A stretch of DNA of 10,506 nucleotides from Thermodesulfobacteriota bacterium (GTDB lineage: Bacteria > Desulfobacterota > BSN033 > UBA1163). The notes beneath the pieces were generated by a model. The model saw only the letters and a program-made list of their open reading frames with translations. It made no database searches and had not been told where the DNA came from. The stretch lies in NCBI GenBank assembly GCA_030024065.1, contig JASEIE010000124.1, forward strand, positions 1 through 10,506. Reading direction: 5' to 3'. Shown piece after piece: positions 1 through 7,215 of the stretch (the stretch's first letter is position 1; each line of letters starts with the position of its first letter). The translations under genes and the position numbers were made by a program.

Positions 1-127
1 ATTAATTATAGAATATAAATATAACTTGTTCAAGTTATTTTGCAACGGCTCCTTAGAGAAAAATTATTTCTTTTCATTTGGGCTCCTTTCTCCTAAGGTT
101 TGAAGATGATATCCTCAGGTTTGTTAA

Positions 128-162
128 TTCTAATTTATAGAACAATAACATTCTATGTAGAA
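128..162. promoter_or_regulatory. Two paired TTCTA/TAGAA inverted sites, operator-like
   Basis: Two inverted repeats with the same arms lie side by side: TTCTA-N5-TAGAA at 128-142 and TTCTA-N2-TAGAA at 151-162. Their centres are about 21.5 bp apart, close to two helical turns, so a dimeric regulator could bind both on the same face. They sit just downstream of the possible leftward promoter at 167-195, where a repressor would block initiation or early elongation. The regulator family cannot be named from this alone. The arms are short and AT-rich, so chance occurrence is possible. Confidence 0.35.
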
Positions 163-166
163 CATT

Positions 167-195
167 GTTTTATTAATTTAATAAGAATTTGTCAA
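167..195 (-). promoter_or_regulatory. Possible leftward sigma-70 promoter
   Basis: On the minus strand a perfect -35 TTGACA (190-195) is followed after 17 bases by TAAAAC (167-172), a weak -10. It would drive a gene lying left of the window. Downstream, at 83-88, there is a good AAGGAG ribosome site 5 bases before an ATG (75-77), but that frame closes after 15 codons at 30. It is at best a leader peptide. A TTG-started frame from about position 45 stays open to the edge but is too short to judge. Confidence 0.35.
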
Positions 196-240
196 GCCAA
201 TAATTGGGTTGTGTGGCAACCCTTCGGTTACGAGGAAAAA

Positions 241-412
241 TGATGGTCTGCCAGGGTGTTGGAAAAATTTTATAATAGCAACCTCTGCTTGATGATATCC
301 TGCCGATGATCTTCCGCTCGTAAAAGACTTCATCTATGAACCACGAGGGTTGACCATAAAACCTTTAATTCCCCGCTCGATAAAGCTTTAGAAATATCCT
401 GGCAGACTATCA
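241..412. mobile_element. MITE-like inverted-repeat element, 172 bp
   Basis: The two ends are 20-bp inverted repeats of consensus TGATRGTCTGCCAGGRTRTT (241-260 and 393-412). They match at 17 of 20 positions, and all three differences are A/G transitions. Weaker symmetry continues for about 13 bp inward. The interior has no credible coding frame. The size, the terminal inverted repeats and the lack of coding capacity fit a miniature non-autonomous element. No clear target-site duplication is visible at the edges, so movement is not proven. Confidence 0.5.
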
Positions 413-616
413 GCCTCAATCATTTTTATTTCCTATAACTGAGAAGGTGTGAAAAAATTGGTTTCGTCAACTTTCGTCCTGAAAGGACAAGTGGGTTAGC
501 AAAGGGGTAGGATGCTTTCTTAAGCAGTTCGATTTGCTCACCTAGGAATTTATCGGGTAATCAGGATCGACAAAAAAGGAATCAAAGGATGAGATCTGAG
601 AATCTGACTCGTAAAT

Positions 617-781
617 TAATTAGCGCCTGTCCATAAACAGCGTTTTCCGTCATGCCGGACTTGATCCGGCATCCAGAAGGTCTTGAAAGGATTGGATTCC
701 GGCTGGAGTTTATCCCGATGGAAATCGGGGCCGGAATGACGATTCTGATTGAGGGGGCAATTTATAAACAGACACTAATTA
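617..781. mobile_element. MITE-like element, 165 bp, with nested CGTCAT..CCGG palindrome
   Basis: The ends are 21-bp inverted repeats (617-637 and 761-781) beginning TAATTAGYGYCTGT and ending ATAAA. They match at 17 of 21 positions, with all four differences C/T transitions. Inside, 648-741 is a second imperfect palindrome opening with CGTCATGCCGG and closing with CCGGAATGACG. It contains further short stems (CCGGACTTGATCCGG and CCCGATGGAAATCGGGG). From memory, this inner type is a widespread intergenic repeat in Deltaproteobacteria and other Proteobacteria. There is no coding content. Confidence 0.6.
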
Positions 782-830
782 TCTGATACTATTTTTGATT
801 TCGGCCATGGCTTTTTTAAGACTGCGAAAT

Positions 831-870
831 ATTTATGCTCTATTTATCTTAAGATAAATAGAGCATAAAT
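831..870. repeat. Perfect 40-bp palindrome with no spacer
   Basis: Bases 831-850 and 851-870 are exact reverse complements with no loop, centred on CTTAAG. It lies 80 bp beyond the stop codon of the enoate reductase gene, the last gene of the leftward string. It could fold in RNA as a long AT-rich hairpin and act as a transcript end or 3' stabiliser, but no clear U-tract follows. A weaker outer symmetry (about 10 of 15 positions, 812-826 against 872-886) suggests that it is the core of a slightly larger repeat element. Confidence 0.85.
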
Positions 871-950
871 CCGCTGACTTTTAAACTTTCTCACTTCACG
901 GCATGGCCACATGCTTATGCCCTTGAAGGAGACTCGGACCTAATGAGGGG

Positions 951-2918
951 TTAGATTTCTCGGCCTATCTCTGCTCCATCATTTATCGCTTCCTTAGCAT
1001 TTCTGGGGCTCACACAGTCCCCTATTGCATACACTTGAGGGACGATAGCCTTGAGTTCTTCAACCAAATAGTTTTCAGGCTCCATTCCCACTGCCATCAC
1101 GACGGTATCTGCCTCCAAGAACATCAGCTCCTTCCTGTCAATGACATAGATCCCTTTCTCCAATATTTCAAATACAGGTGAATAAGGCAACAACAGGACA
1201 CCGATCTCGTATAGTCTATCCCTTAGGGTGACAAATATGTTTCGCTCAAGGGGCACGCCATTTTCGCCAAGTCCATTCTTGGTGACCAGGGAGACTTTTT
1301 TGCCCTGTTTGGCTAAAGACTCCGCAATCTCCATACCAACAAGCCGACCGCCAACCACCACCACTCTCTGGCCCACTTGAACCTTTTTTTGAATCACATC
1401 CTCCGCTTTAACTACATTCTTACCTTCTGCGCCGGGAACACCCAGCGTCTTAGGGGTAGCTCCCGTGGCCACAACCACCACATCGGGTTTTACTTTTCGG
1501 ACAAGAGTGGGGGTCACTTCTGTGTTGAGTATAACCTTCGCTCTACACTTATCCAAGCCTCTGGTCAGGTTTTGGGTGACACTGGCGAACTCACTCTTGG
1601 ACTCCAGCATGCAGGCGACATTCCATTGCCCGCCCAGTTGGTCGCTACGTTCATACAAAGAGACTCGGTGGCCTCGTTCTGCTAAAACTCTGGTCGCCTC
1701 CATACCCGCTAGACCTCCGCCGATGACCATCACGTTCTTAGCGTGTTCGGTTGGCTTGAGCGTAAACTCCTTCTCCCTCAGTAACGCTGGGTTCACTGTA
1801 CACGATGGGCCTTCTTCACCATGGACCAGTATTTTCTCACGGCCAAGGCGAGAAACTCGGCAGTTATTGCAATAGATGCACCGGTGAATGTCTTCTAACC
1901 TTCCTTCCTTACTCTTTTTGGGCAATTCGGGGTCGGCCAGCAGCGCCCTGCCCATGGCGACGAAGTCGGCTCTGCCCTCTCTGAGGATTCGATCGGCGAA
2001 GGCGAGGTTTCCGATCTTACCCACCGTGATCACAGGAATGTTGACCACCTTCTTAATTGCCTCTGCCAGGTGGACAATGGCTCCATCCGGGTACAGGTAA
2101 CAAAGGTCGCGCCACCGATGACTCTCGGGAGCAGCCGCTGAAATATGTAATGCATTAGCTCCAGCCTCCACGAGCAGAGGGGCTTGCTGCATGGCATCAT
2201 TCAGGGTGACTCCGCCCTCGAAAAAGTCGCTGCCATTCATTCTGAAACTGATGGGAAATTCTGGCCCGACTTTTTTCCGGACAAGACGGATTACCTCGCA
2301 AGCAAACCTCGTTCTATTTTCCAGACTTCCCCCATACTCATCAGTCCTTCTGTTCTTAAAGGGGGATTGGAACGCGCCTAGAAAGTACCCATGGCAGCCG
2401 TGAATTTCCACAGCATCGAAACCAGCATCCTTGGCTCGTCTGGCCCCCTCCGCATAAGCCTCCACCAAATAATGGATTTCTTCTCTGGACAGGGCTCGAG
2501 GAATCACACCATAGGGAAACGCTTTCACCGCAGATGGGCCTATGGCCTCTGCCCATTCAGGCCGCATCTCTTCACTCCAGTGTTCTAAAGCCTGCGCCCC
2601 ATGGAGGTTTAACTGACAAGCCATCCTTGCACCATGGGCCTGAACGGCACAGGTAAGGTCCCTGAATCGAGGTATGAATTTATCATCGCTGATATTTCCT
2701 GAATATGGGCCGCCGGATTCGAGTAACACCTTAATCCCTTCAGTGATGATAAGCCCTACCCCACCTTTAGCCCTCTCAACATAATAGTCTATCATTCGGT
2801 CAGTCACATACCCCCCGCTATCCGCCGAGTGTGTCCCCATCGGGGCCATGACGATCCTGTTTCTGACTGACATACTACCGATCTTGCCTGGCTCAAAGAT
2901 CTTGGTTGGTTGTATCAC
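951..2918 (-). CDS. Old-yellow-enzyme type enoate / 2,4-dienoyl-CoA reductase (FMN, 4Fe-4S, FAD)
   Basis: This is a 655-residue, probably cytoplasmic NAD(P)H-dependent reductase of the FadH/BaiCD type, which reduces activated C=C bonds in enoates or enoyl-CoA thioesters. Residues 1-345 form the FMN TIM barrel, with the HGxHGY motif at 173-178 and a conserved RTDEYGGSLENR block at 191-202. Four cysteines (347, 350, 353, 373) suit a 4Fe-4S cluster. The C-terminal half has a GGGLAGME dinucleotide site (400-407), an ATG motif (485-487), a second nucleotide site GGRLVGME (523-530) and the closing AIGDC (631-635). Start is GTG with AAGGAGGTG five bases upstream (2924-2932). The length is normal. 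The substrate is unknown; neighbouring acyl-CoA genes hint at fatty or aromatic acid metabolism. Confidence 0.9.
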   Translation of the reverse strand: MIQPTKIFEPGKIGSMSVRNRIVMAPMGTHSADSGGYVTDRMIDYYVERAKGGVGLIITEGIKVLLESGGPYSGNISDDKFIPRFRDLTCAVQAHGARMACQLNLHGAQALEHWSEEMRPEWAEAIGPSAVKAFPYGVIPRALSREEIHYLVEAYAEGARRAKDAGFDAVEIHGCHGYFLGAFQSPFKNRRTDEYGGSLENRTRFACEVIRLVRKKVGPEFPISFRMNGSDFFEGGVTLNDAMQQAPLLVEAGANALHISAAAPESHRWRDLCYLYPDGAIVHLAEAIKKVVNIPVITVGKIGNLAFADRILREGRADFVAMGRALLADPELPKKSKEGRLEDIHRCIYCNNCRVSRLGREKILVHGEEGPSCTVNPALLREKEFTLKPTEHAKNVMVIGGGLAGMEATRVLAERGHRVSLYERSDQLGGQWNVACMLESKSEFASVTQNLTRGLDKCRAKVILNTEVTPTLVRKVKPDVVVVATGATPKTLGVPGAEGKNVVKAEDVIQKKVQVGQRVVVVGGRLVGMEIAESLAKQGKKVSLVTKNGLGENGVPLERNIFVTLRDRLYEIGVLLLPYSPVFEILEKGIYVIDRKELMFLEADTVVMAVGMEPENYLVEELKAIVPQVYAIGDCVSPRNAKEAINDGAEIGREI

Positions 2919-2962
2919 TTCAACACCTCCTTATGAGTTTTGTCCTGAAAAGTTTGCCCAAT

Positions 2963-2997
2963 GCCACAGAAGGGTTTACTATATGCCGTAAAGTGGC
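2963..2997. promoter_or_regulatory. Nested inverted repeat in the reductase leader
   Basis: In the 120-bp gap before the reductase gene, GCCAC (2963-2967) pairs with GTGGC (2993-2997) and, inside it, TTTAC (2975-2979) pairs with GTAAA (2988-2992). It could be a dimeric regulator site or an RNA stem-loop about 45 bases before the start codon. No convincing -35/-10 pair was found nearby, so it is unclear whether this gene has its own promoter. Confidence 0.3.
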
Positions 2998-3038
2998 TTT
3001 CGTTCAAATACCCTTAATAGTCCCATGCCTGAGTTCAG

Positions 3039-4385
3039 CTAAGGGATCAGCAGCTTCGACAGTGATGACACATCGGTGACCCCTTCCATTCCTCGGGTAA
3101 TCTTTAGCAGCTGTTCCGCCTTCGCTGGTGATATGACTACGGTCGATAAACTCCTAAACTTATTCTCACGCTCTTCCCTGGAAAGCATCCGCAGGTCTTC
3201 GGCCTTTTTACTGTAAAGAGACCCGTCTTTCATCCTGATAGTGACCGTTGCCGCCCTCACCCGTGGAAAGTCTCTTTCCACTTCGTCATCGATCACCACC
3301 TTAGCCTTACTGGCAAGGTTTGTTATCCTGGGGTTTTGGAAATTTTCATCCGTGTAGTCGTTCAAACCGTTGCTCCCCTTAATAAGCCTTAGAGCCACAC
3401 TGAAAGCACCGCTGAATTGGGCGGTTATAGCATCCCGAGGGTGACTCACACTCACTATTGAGCGCGAAGCGATATACTTATTGGTCCCGATGAGGATCTC
3501 CGCAATGTTGTCTGGGTCTATTTTGTGTTCCCGTGCGATATCGGCGGCGGCATCGATCATAGGATGCACATGCCCGTCGGCTGCATGATATTTATACCTG
3601 ATCTCCATTAAACGATAAACCTTCCCCAATTCGGCCGTGACCTCCTCCAACCGAACGCTATCCGAGAAGGCATGGCAGAATCCCAAACGCCCCTCCAGAA
3701 CATCAGAGGGGCCGGTTATTCCCTTTTCGGCCAATAAGGCAGCCTTGATTCCACCGGAGGCAGCTAATCCGCCATAAATCCGTTTGAGATCGCCACCACC
3801 TCCCGATACCACCAACCCTGATGAGTAGCCGCCGGCTATACTCAACGCATTAATGAGGGTGACCCTGTCGAAATTCAGAATTTTACTAGTCATGGCAGCA
3901 GCGGCAAAAGTACCGATAGTGCAAGTGGGATGGTGTCCTCTCACCATTAGTTTCGGTGCCGTTGCAAGAGCAATTCTACCCAGCACTTCAAAGCCGATAA
4001 CTACGGCCAAGATGAAATGCGTGCCGGATATTCGTTCCCTTTCTCCCATGGATAGAGCAGCCGAGACGACCACGCTTCCAGGATGAATGGTTGCCCTTCT
4101 GAGGGAGTCGTCAATTTCAAAACCATGGCCAAAGGCTCCATTCGCGAATGCCGCATTTACGGCTGGAATTTTGTCTCCATAGTTTACCACGGTACTCTCA
4201 GCTTTTCCCCCCCACTCTTTTACCAATCTGTAGGTTGCTTGACTCCATGGTTTGGTTGAGCAGGCAAGTTGGACTCCAAATTGGTCGAGGATTAAGTCTT
4301 TAGCCTTTTCGATGACTTCAACTGGCAAATCCTCATATTTAAGATTGTGTATAAAATCTGCTAGCATCATTGTTGTCTCTTCCAT
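3039..4385 (-). CDS. MmgE/PrpD family protein
   Basis: This is a 448-residue member of the family that includes 2-methylcitrate dehydratase (PrpD), cis-aconitate decarboxylase and several poorly characterised hydro-lyases. Family features are the early GHGFEIDD (86-93) and HPGS (101-104) segments, the all-helical N-terminal domain, the central YHAADGHVHPMIDA (266-279, replacing the usual cysteine-containing KxxxxCxxxHxxIDA block) and the later PRDAITAQFSGAFSVAL stretch (316-332). The length is usual. ATG start is used, with a GAAAGGGG ribosome site; a second ATG pair six codons in is an alternative. No prpB, prpC or aconitase gene is visible in the window, so a methylcitrate-cycle role is not supported. 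Many anaerobes carry such genes beside acyl-CoA enzymes. The exact reaction cannot be told. Confidence 0.85.
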   Translation of the reverse strand: MEETTMMLADFIHNLKYEDLPVEVIEKAKDLILDQFGVQLACSTKPWSQATYRLVKEWGGKAESTVVNYGDKIPAVNAAFANGAFGHGFEIDDSLRRATIHPGSVVVSAALSMGERERISGTHFILAVVIGFEVLGRIALATAPKLMVRGHHPTCTIGTFAAAAMTSKILNFDRVTLINALSIAGGYSSGLVVSGGGGDLKRIYGGLAASGGIKAALLAEKGITGPSDVLEGRLGFCHAFSDSVRLEEVTAELGKVYRLMEIRYKYHAADGHVHPMIDAAADIAREHKIDPDNIAEILIGTNKYIASRSIVSVSHPRDAITAQFSGAFSVALRLIKGSNGLNDYTDENFQNPRITNLASKAKVVIDDEVERDFPRVRAATVTIRMKDGSLYSKKAEDLRMLSREERENKFRSLSTVVISPAKAEQLLKITRGMEGVTDVSSLSKLLIP

Positions 4386-4463
4386 CTCATTTCCCCTTTC
4401 TCAGTTTTTCATCAATCTGGATATCCTGTTGCGTCAAGTAACCCGATCGTATCAGTCATGTAA

Positions 4464-5516
4464 TTATTCCAGGACGAGTAAGATTCGAATAACAATAAAA
4501 TCCTCTTGGGGCTCTTTATCTTTCTTTCTGAATTCTCTTTTCCCGGTTCTTGTCTGAAGGCCCAGACTTTCTTGGGCATCCTTTGTGGGAATCGTCTTAT
4601 CTGAATTCACAGAAAAAGTCAACTCGGCCAATCCCTTTTCAAAATTCGAATAGGAGGAAGCAGGTAAGGAGGCCAGGAGCACATTTTCCTCTTCTCTAAC
4701 CATTTCTCCTTCCAATTCTTTAGCTAAATCCTGAAGCCGGGAGACCGCTTTTTCCCGGTCCTTGATTTTTAAAGTAATTTCGCGGATTGGTTTTTTGGCA
4801 AGAGTCTTCATCACTCTTCTCACCTGATCGCTCTCCCTCCTTTTCTCCTCCGGAGGGGGGGCTTCCGCTCTTGCTATCTCCTTCGGCCGGGAGGTTTTAA
4901 CCGTTGCCATTTCTTCTTTGAGAGGAGGAGCAGGTGGTTCAATATCCTTCTCTTTCATTTTTTGAGCGATCCCCTCTTTGGCATCCCTTCTTTCATCTGA
5001 AACAGGAGGCTTCTCTTCTGAGATATAATCTTTTCGATATGACACCGGGGGCGGCAGGGTTACCTTCGACTGCTCTTCTTCTTTTAAAACGGACTCTTTC
5101 TTTTCTCTCACCAAATAGGAAACCTCTGTTTTGGGGACGGCCTTCTCCTGTTGCATCTCAAAGGGCGTCATCTTGGTGAGATAGAGAGCAAGAAAGAGGA
5201 TCATCACCATCGCCGCGGCCTGAATGGGGATCTTCATGGAACGAGGAAAATGGAGTCCTCTCCATCCCTCTTTCTCCGGGATGGGGACCTTCTTTCTCCG
5301 CATTTCCATCTTTCTCTCTACTTCTGAAAGAAATCCCTCCGGCACCTCTTCTTCATCAACGGAGTGAAGCCATTGGATCATCTGATTAAACCTTTCCCAA
5401 TCTTTTTGACATTCCAGGCAGGAGGCAAGATGTTCCTTGGCTTTCTCTTCCTCCGGCGGGCTTAATTCGCCCTCAAGCATCGAAGAGAATTGATCACGAA
5501 CCCTTTGGCAATCCAT
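4464..5516 (-). CDS. Membrane anti-sigma factor with zinc-finger (zf-HC2) domain
   Basis: This 350-residue single-pass membrane protein is probably the partner of the sigma factor encoded 73 bp upstream. The N-terminal part has the anti-sigma zinc motif: Cys3, then His29-x3-Cys33-x2-Cys36. One hydrophobic helix (about 96-113) follows a basic segment. A long Lys/Glu/Pro-rich linker (about 120-240) leads to a folded-looking region at 245-300 (ITLKIKDREKAVSRLQDLAK...), which resembles the DUF4349-type extracytoplasmic sensor pattern. By analogy, the N-terminus holds the sigma factor in the cytoplasm, and the outer domain senses envelope stress and triggers release. Start is ATG with AAGGAG nine bases upstream. 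The outer domain is longer than in minimal anti-sigma factors; assignment of that domain is tentative. Confidence 0.85.
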   Translation of the reverse strand: MDCQRVRDQFSSMLEGELSPPEEEKAKEHLASCLECQKDWERFNQMIQWLHSVDEEEVPEGFLSEVERKMEMRRKKVPIPEKEGWRGLHFPRSMKIPIQAAAMVMILFLALYLTKMTPFEMQQEKAVPKTEVSYLVREKKESVLKEEEQSKVTLPPPVSYRKDYISEEKPPVSDERRDAKEGIAQKMKEKDIEPPAPPLKEEMATVKTSRPKEIARAEAPPPEEKRRESDQVRRVMKTLAKKPIREITLKIKDREKAVSRLQDLAKELEGEMVREEENVLLASLPASSYSNFEKGLAELTFSVNSDKTIPTKDAQESLGLQTRTGKREFRKKDKEPQEDFIVIRILLVLE

Positions 5517-5589
5517 CGACTTCGTCTCCTTAAATGAACCTTAAAGGTTTGGAGGCATACCCAACTGCCTTTTGAATCCAGCATTTGGA

Positions 5590-6180
5590 TTAATGAATGG
5601 ATCTCTCCAGAATCCGTTTGAGATCCATTCTGGCCCTGTGAAGCCTTGACTTGATTGTTCCCTCCGGAAGGGAGAACATTTCCCCAATCTCTTCATAAGA
5701 AAATCCCTGCAGGTCCCTCAACACGATCAGTTTTCTCTGATCCTCCTTCATTTTAAGGAGTCCTCTCTGGATAAACTCCTTGGTCATCTTCTTCTCAAGA
5801 AGTGTTTCAGGATTACCGGAAGGATCGTAAACCGGCTTTTCCATCTCCCCATCCTCTGTCTCGATGGGATCATTCAAAGAGTCAGAGTTGAAGTAGTGCC
5901 TCCGTTTCAGGTATTTCCAGCGATTGCGACAATGGTTCAAGGTAATCCGGGTCAGCCAGGATTCAAATTTGACCTCTTCCCTTAAATCTTTTATCGACTC
6001 GAAGACCGAAATGAAGACTTCCTGAGATAGGCCCTTTGCCTCCTCCTTATTTCCCAGCATCCGGTAGGCGATATTGAACACCTTCTTCTGGTAATTGAGA
6101 ACTACCTCTGCAAAGGCCTGTTTATCCCCTGACTTGCAGGATTCGATGACCTCCATTCTAATCTTTGGAGAAGTCTCCAT
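5590..6180 (-). CDS. ECF (group IV) RNA polymerase sigma factor
   Basis: This is a 196-residue extracytoplasmic-function sigma-70 factor with only regions 2 and 4. Region 2 covers about residues 23-95, with the core-binding segment AKGLSQEVFISVFESI and the DNA-melting/-10 recognition part FESWLTRITLNHCRNRWKY. A variable acidic linker (about 100-128) follows. Region 4 (about 133-190) carries the helix-turn-helix YEEIGEMFSLPEGTIKSRLH that reads the -35 element. The anti-sigma gene follows on the same strand. A group-IV promoter 26 bases upstream of the start suggests positive autoregulation. The ribosome site is weak (GGGGAAGAG rather distant, or GAGCGAG nearer). A second ATG at codon 9 is possible. 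Confidence 0.93.
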   Translation of the reverse strand: METSPKIRMEVIESCKSGDKQAFAEVVLNYQKKVFNIAYRMLGNKEEAKGLSQEVFISVFESIKDLREEVKFESWLTRITLNHCRNRWKYLKRRHYFNSDSLNDPIETEDGEMEKPVYDPSGNPETLLEKKMTKEFIQRGLLKMKEDQRKLIVLRDLQGFSYEEIGEMFSLPEGTIKSRLHRARMDLKRILERSIH

Positions 6181-6205
6181 TAAAAACTCGCTCTTCCCCT
6201 TTTAT

Positions 6206-6233
6206 ATAGACAACGGAAGAAAGAATTGGTTCC
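6206..6233 (-). promoter_or_regulatory. ECF-type promoter for the sigma/anti-sigma pair
   Basis: On the minus strand GGAACC (6228-6233) is followed after exactly 16 bases by GTCTAT (6206-6211). This closely matches the E. coli sigma-E type consensus (GGAACTT, then TCTGA/GTCTAA at 15-17 bases). Initiation near 6199 would leave a leader of about 20 bases before the sigma ATG at 6180. The same stretch also contains TATATAA (6202-6208), so an overlapping housekeeping promoter is possible. No second copy was noticed upstream of the other genes in the window. Confidence 0.7.
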
Positions 6234-6261
6234 ATCATTTACAGGATTTGGGGGCCAGGGA

Positions 6262-7215
6262 TTATGGGTTAAAATTCTTTTCCTTTAAAAACCTTATTAA
6301 TTTGATCAGTTTCAGATCCCTCTCCCTCAGGACCTCGTCAATGTCCCTGGAGGAGTAGTCGTAAAACCCTTTGCCCGACTTCACTCCCAAATGGCCTTTC
6401 CTCACCAGATGGGTCAGTATTTTTGGGACGCCATCCTTCGAGACCAGATGAATAGATGGATTTCTCTCAATGGTAAGGGCTAAATCCAATCCTGTAAAAT
6501 CGTATCGTTGGACCACTCCGACAATAGGAATTCGGATCCCCAAACTGTTCTTGACCGCTTGATCAATCTCCTCTGGAGAGGCATATCCTCCGTCCAGAAG
6601 ATGAAAGACCTCTCTCGCCATCGCCCTCTGAAGACGATTGGCAATATAACCGGGGATAAATTTCTTCATGACGATGGGTGTCTTCCCCAGTTTTAAGAGA
6701 AGTTTTCTGACGGTCTCCATTGTCTCCGACGATGTCTTCGGTCCCTTGACCATATCCACTAAAGGGATAAGATGGGGAGGAACATACCAGTGGGCGATCA
6801 AGACCTTTTCCGGCCGGACCGTCTTTAAAAATTGAAAGATATTGAGGTAAGAGGTGTTGCTCGTAAAGATCGCCCTCGAAGGGCAGAGATGATCCAGCGT
6901 TTGAAAAAGCCTTTTCTTCGCCTTCGGGTTCTCAGTGATCGCCTCGATAACCAGATCTGCCCTCTTTGCAACATCTAAGGAGGTGGAGGGATGGATTCGA
7001 CCCAGAATTTCTGGAGTGGCTCTCACATCGGCCATCTTCGCTTCATTCAGGGTCTGAAGACTAGAACGGATCAATCTGAGGGCCTTTCTGAGGATATCCT
7101 CCTCGAGGTCCACCAGATCCACCTCATAGCCTCCTTGAGCAAAGACCATGGCAATCGAATGGCCCATTGTCCCGGCCCCCACTATCAGTATCCTTTTAAT
7201 CCAGTCCATTCCCAT
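6262..7215 (-). CDS. 3-hydroxyacyl-CoA dehydrogenase family protein
   Basis: This 317-residue NAD-dependent dehydrogenase belongs to the HAD / lambda-crystallin type, which oxidises a 3-hydroxyacyl (usually CoA) group in beta-oxidation or related pathways. The Rossmann motif GAGTMG is at 13-18, with an acidic Asp36 suited to NAD. The active-site segment SNTSYL is at 119-124. AHWYVPPHLIPLVDMV (141-156) is the catalytic-His region, and PGYIANRLQ (188-196) starts the C-terminal domain, which ends with the typical KSGKGFYDY (279-287). The catalytic dyad His-x11-Glu reads His142-x11-Asp154. ATG start overlaps the stop of the upstream gene (TAATG), with GGGAG six bases before it, so coupled translation is likely. 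The substrate is unknown. Confidence 0.88.
   Translation of the reverse strand: MGMDWIKRILIVGAGTMGHSIAMVFAQGGYEVDLVDLEEDILRKALRLIRSSLQTLNEAKMADVRATPEILGRIHPSTSLDVAKRADLVIEAITENPKAKKRLFQTLDHLCPSRAIFTSNTSYLNIFQFLKTVRPEKVLIAHWYVPPHLIPLVDMVKGPKTSSETMETVRKLLLKLGKTPIVMKKFIPGYIANRLQRAMAREVFHLLDGGYASPEEIDQAVKNSLGIRIPIVGVVQRYDFTGLDLALTIERNPSIHLVSKDGVPKILTHLVRKGHLGVKSGKGFYDYSSRDIDEVLRERDLKLIKLIRFLKEKNFNP

Larger units (their letters stand above)
1..950. other. Gene-poor, repeat-rich intergenic region
   Basis: No open frame of convincing length or recognisable product was found on either strand. The stretch is AT-rich at its left end. It holds a possible leftward promoter with paired inverted sites (128-195), a short hairpin (206-222, GGGTTG/CAACCC), a 172-bp inverted-repeat element (241-412), a second element of 165 bp (617-781) and a perfect 40-bp palindrome (831-870). 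Between 413 and 616 I see nothing beyond a small stem at 476-488 (GTCCT/AGGAC). All genes from 951 rightward read toward this region, so it is the 3' flank of the leftward gene string. Confidence 0.75.

Noticed and set aside
30..77. 15-codon leftward frame with a good AAGGAG ribosome site
   Set aside because: Too short and of unremarkable composition. It could be a leader peptide of a gene left of the window, but nothing else supports it.
471..490. CTTTCGTCCTGAAAGGACAA resembling the stem of a CRISPR repeat
   Set aside because: Single copy with no regularly spaced repeats around it.
900..921. GGCAT/ATGCC hairpin after the enoate reductase stop
   Set aside because: Stem is only five bases and no U-tract follows. 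Not a convincing terminator.
2356..2588. Open frames on both strands inside the enoate reductase gene
   Set aside because: Shadows of a well-supported gene, with no family features or ribosome sites.
4386..4463. Possible TTGACG promoter before the MmgE/PrpD gene
   Set aside because: The -10 at proper spacing (TGATGA) is poor, so it cannot be separated from chance.
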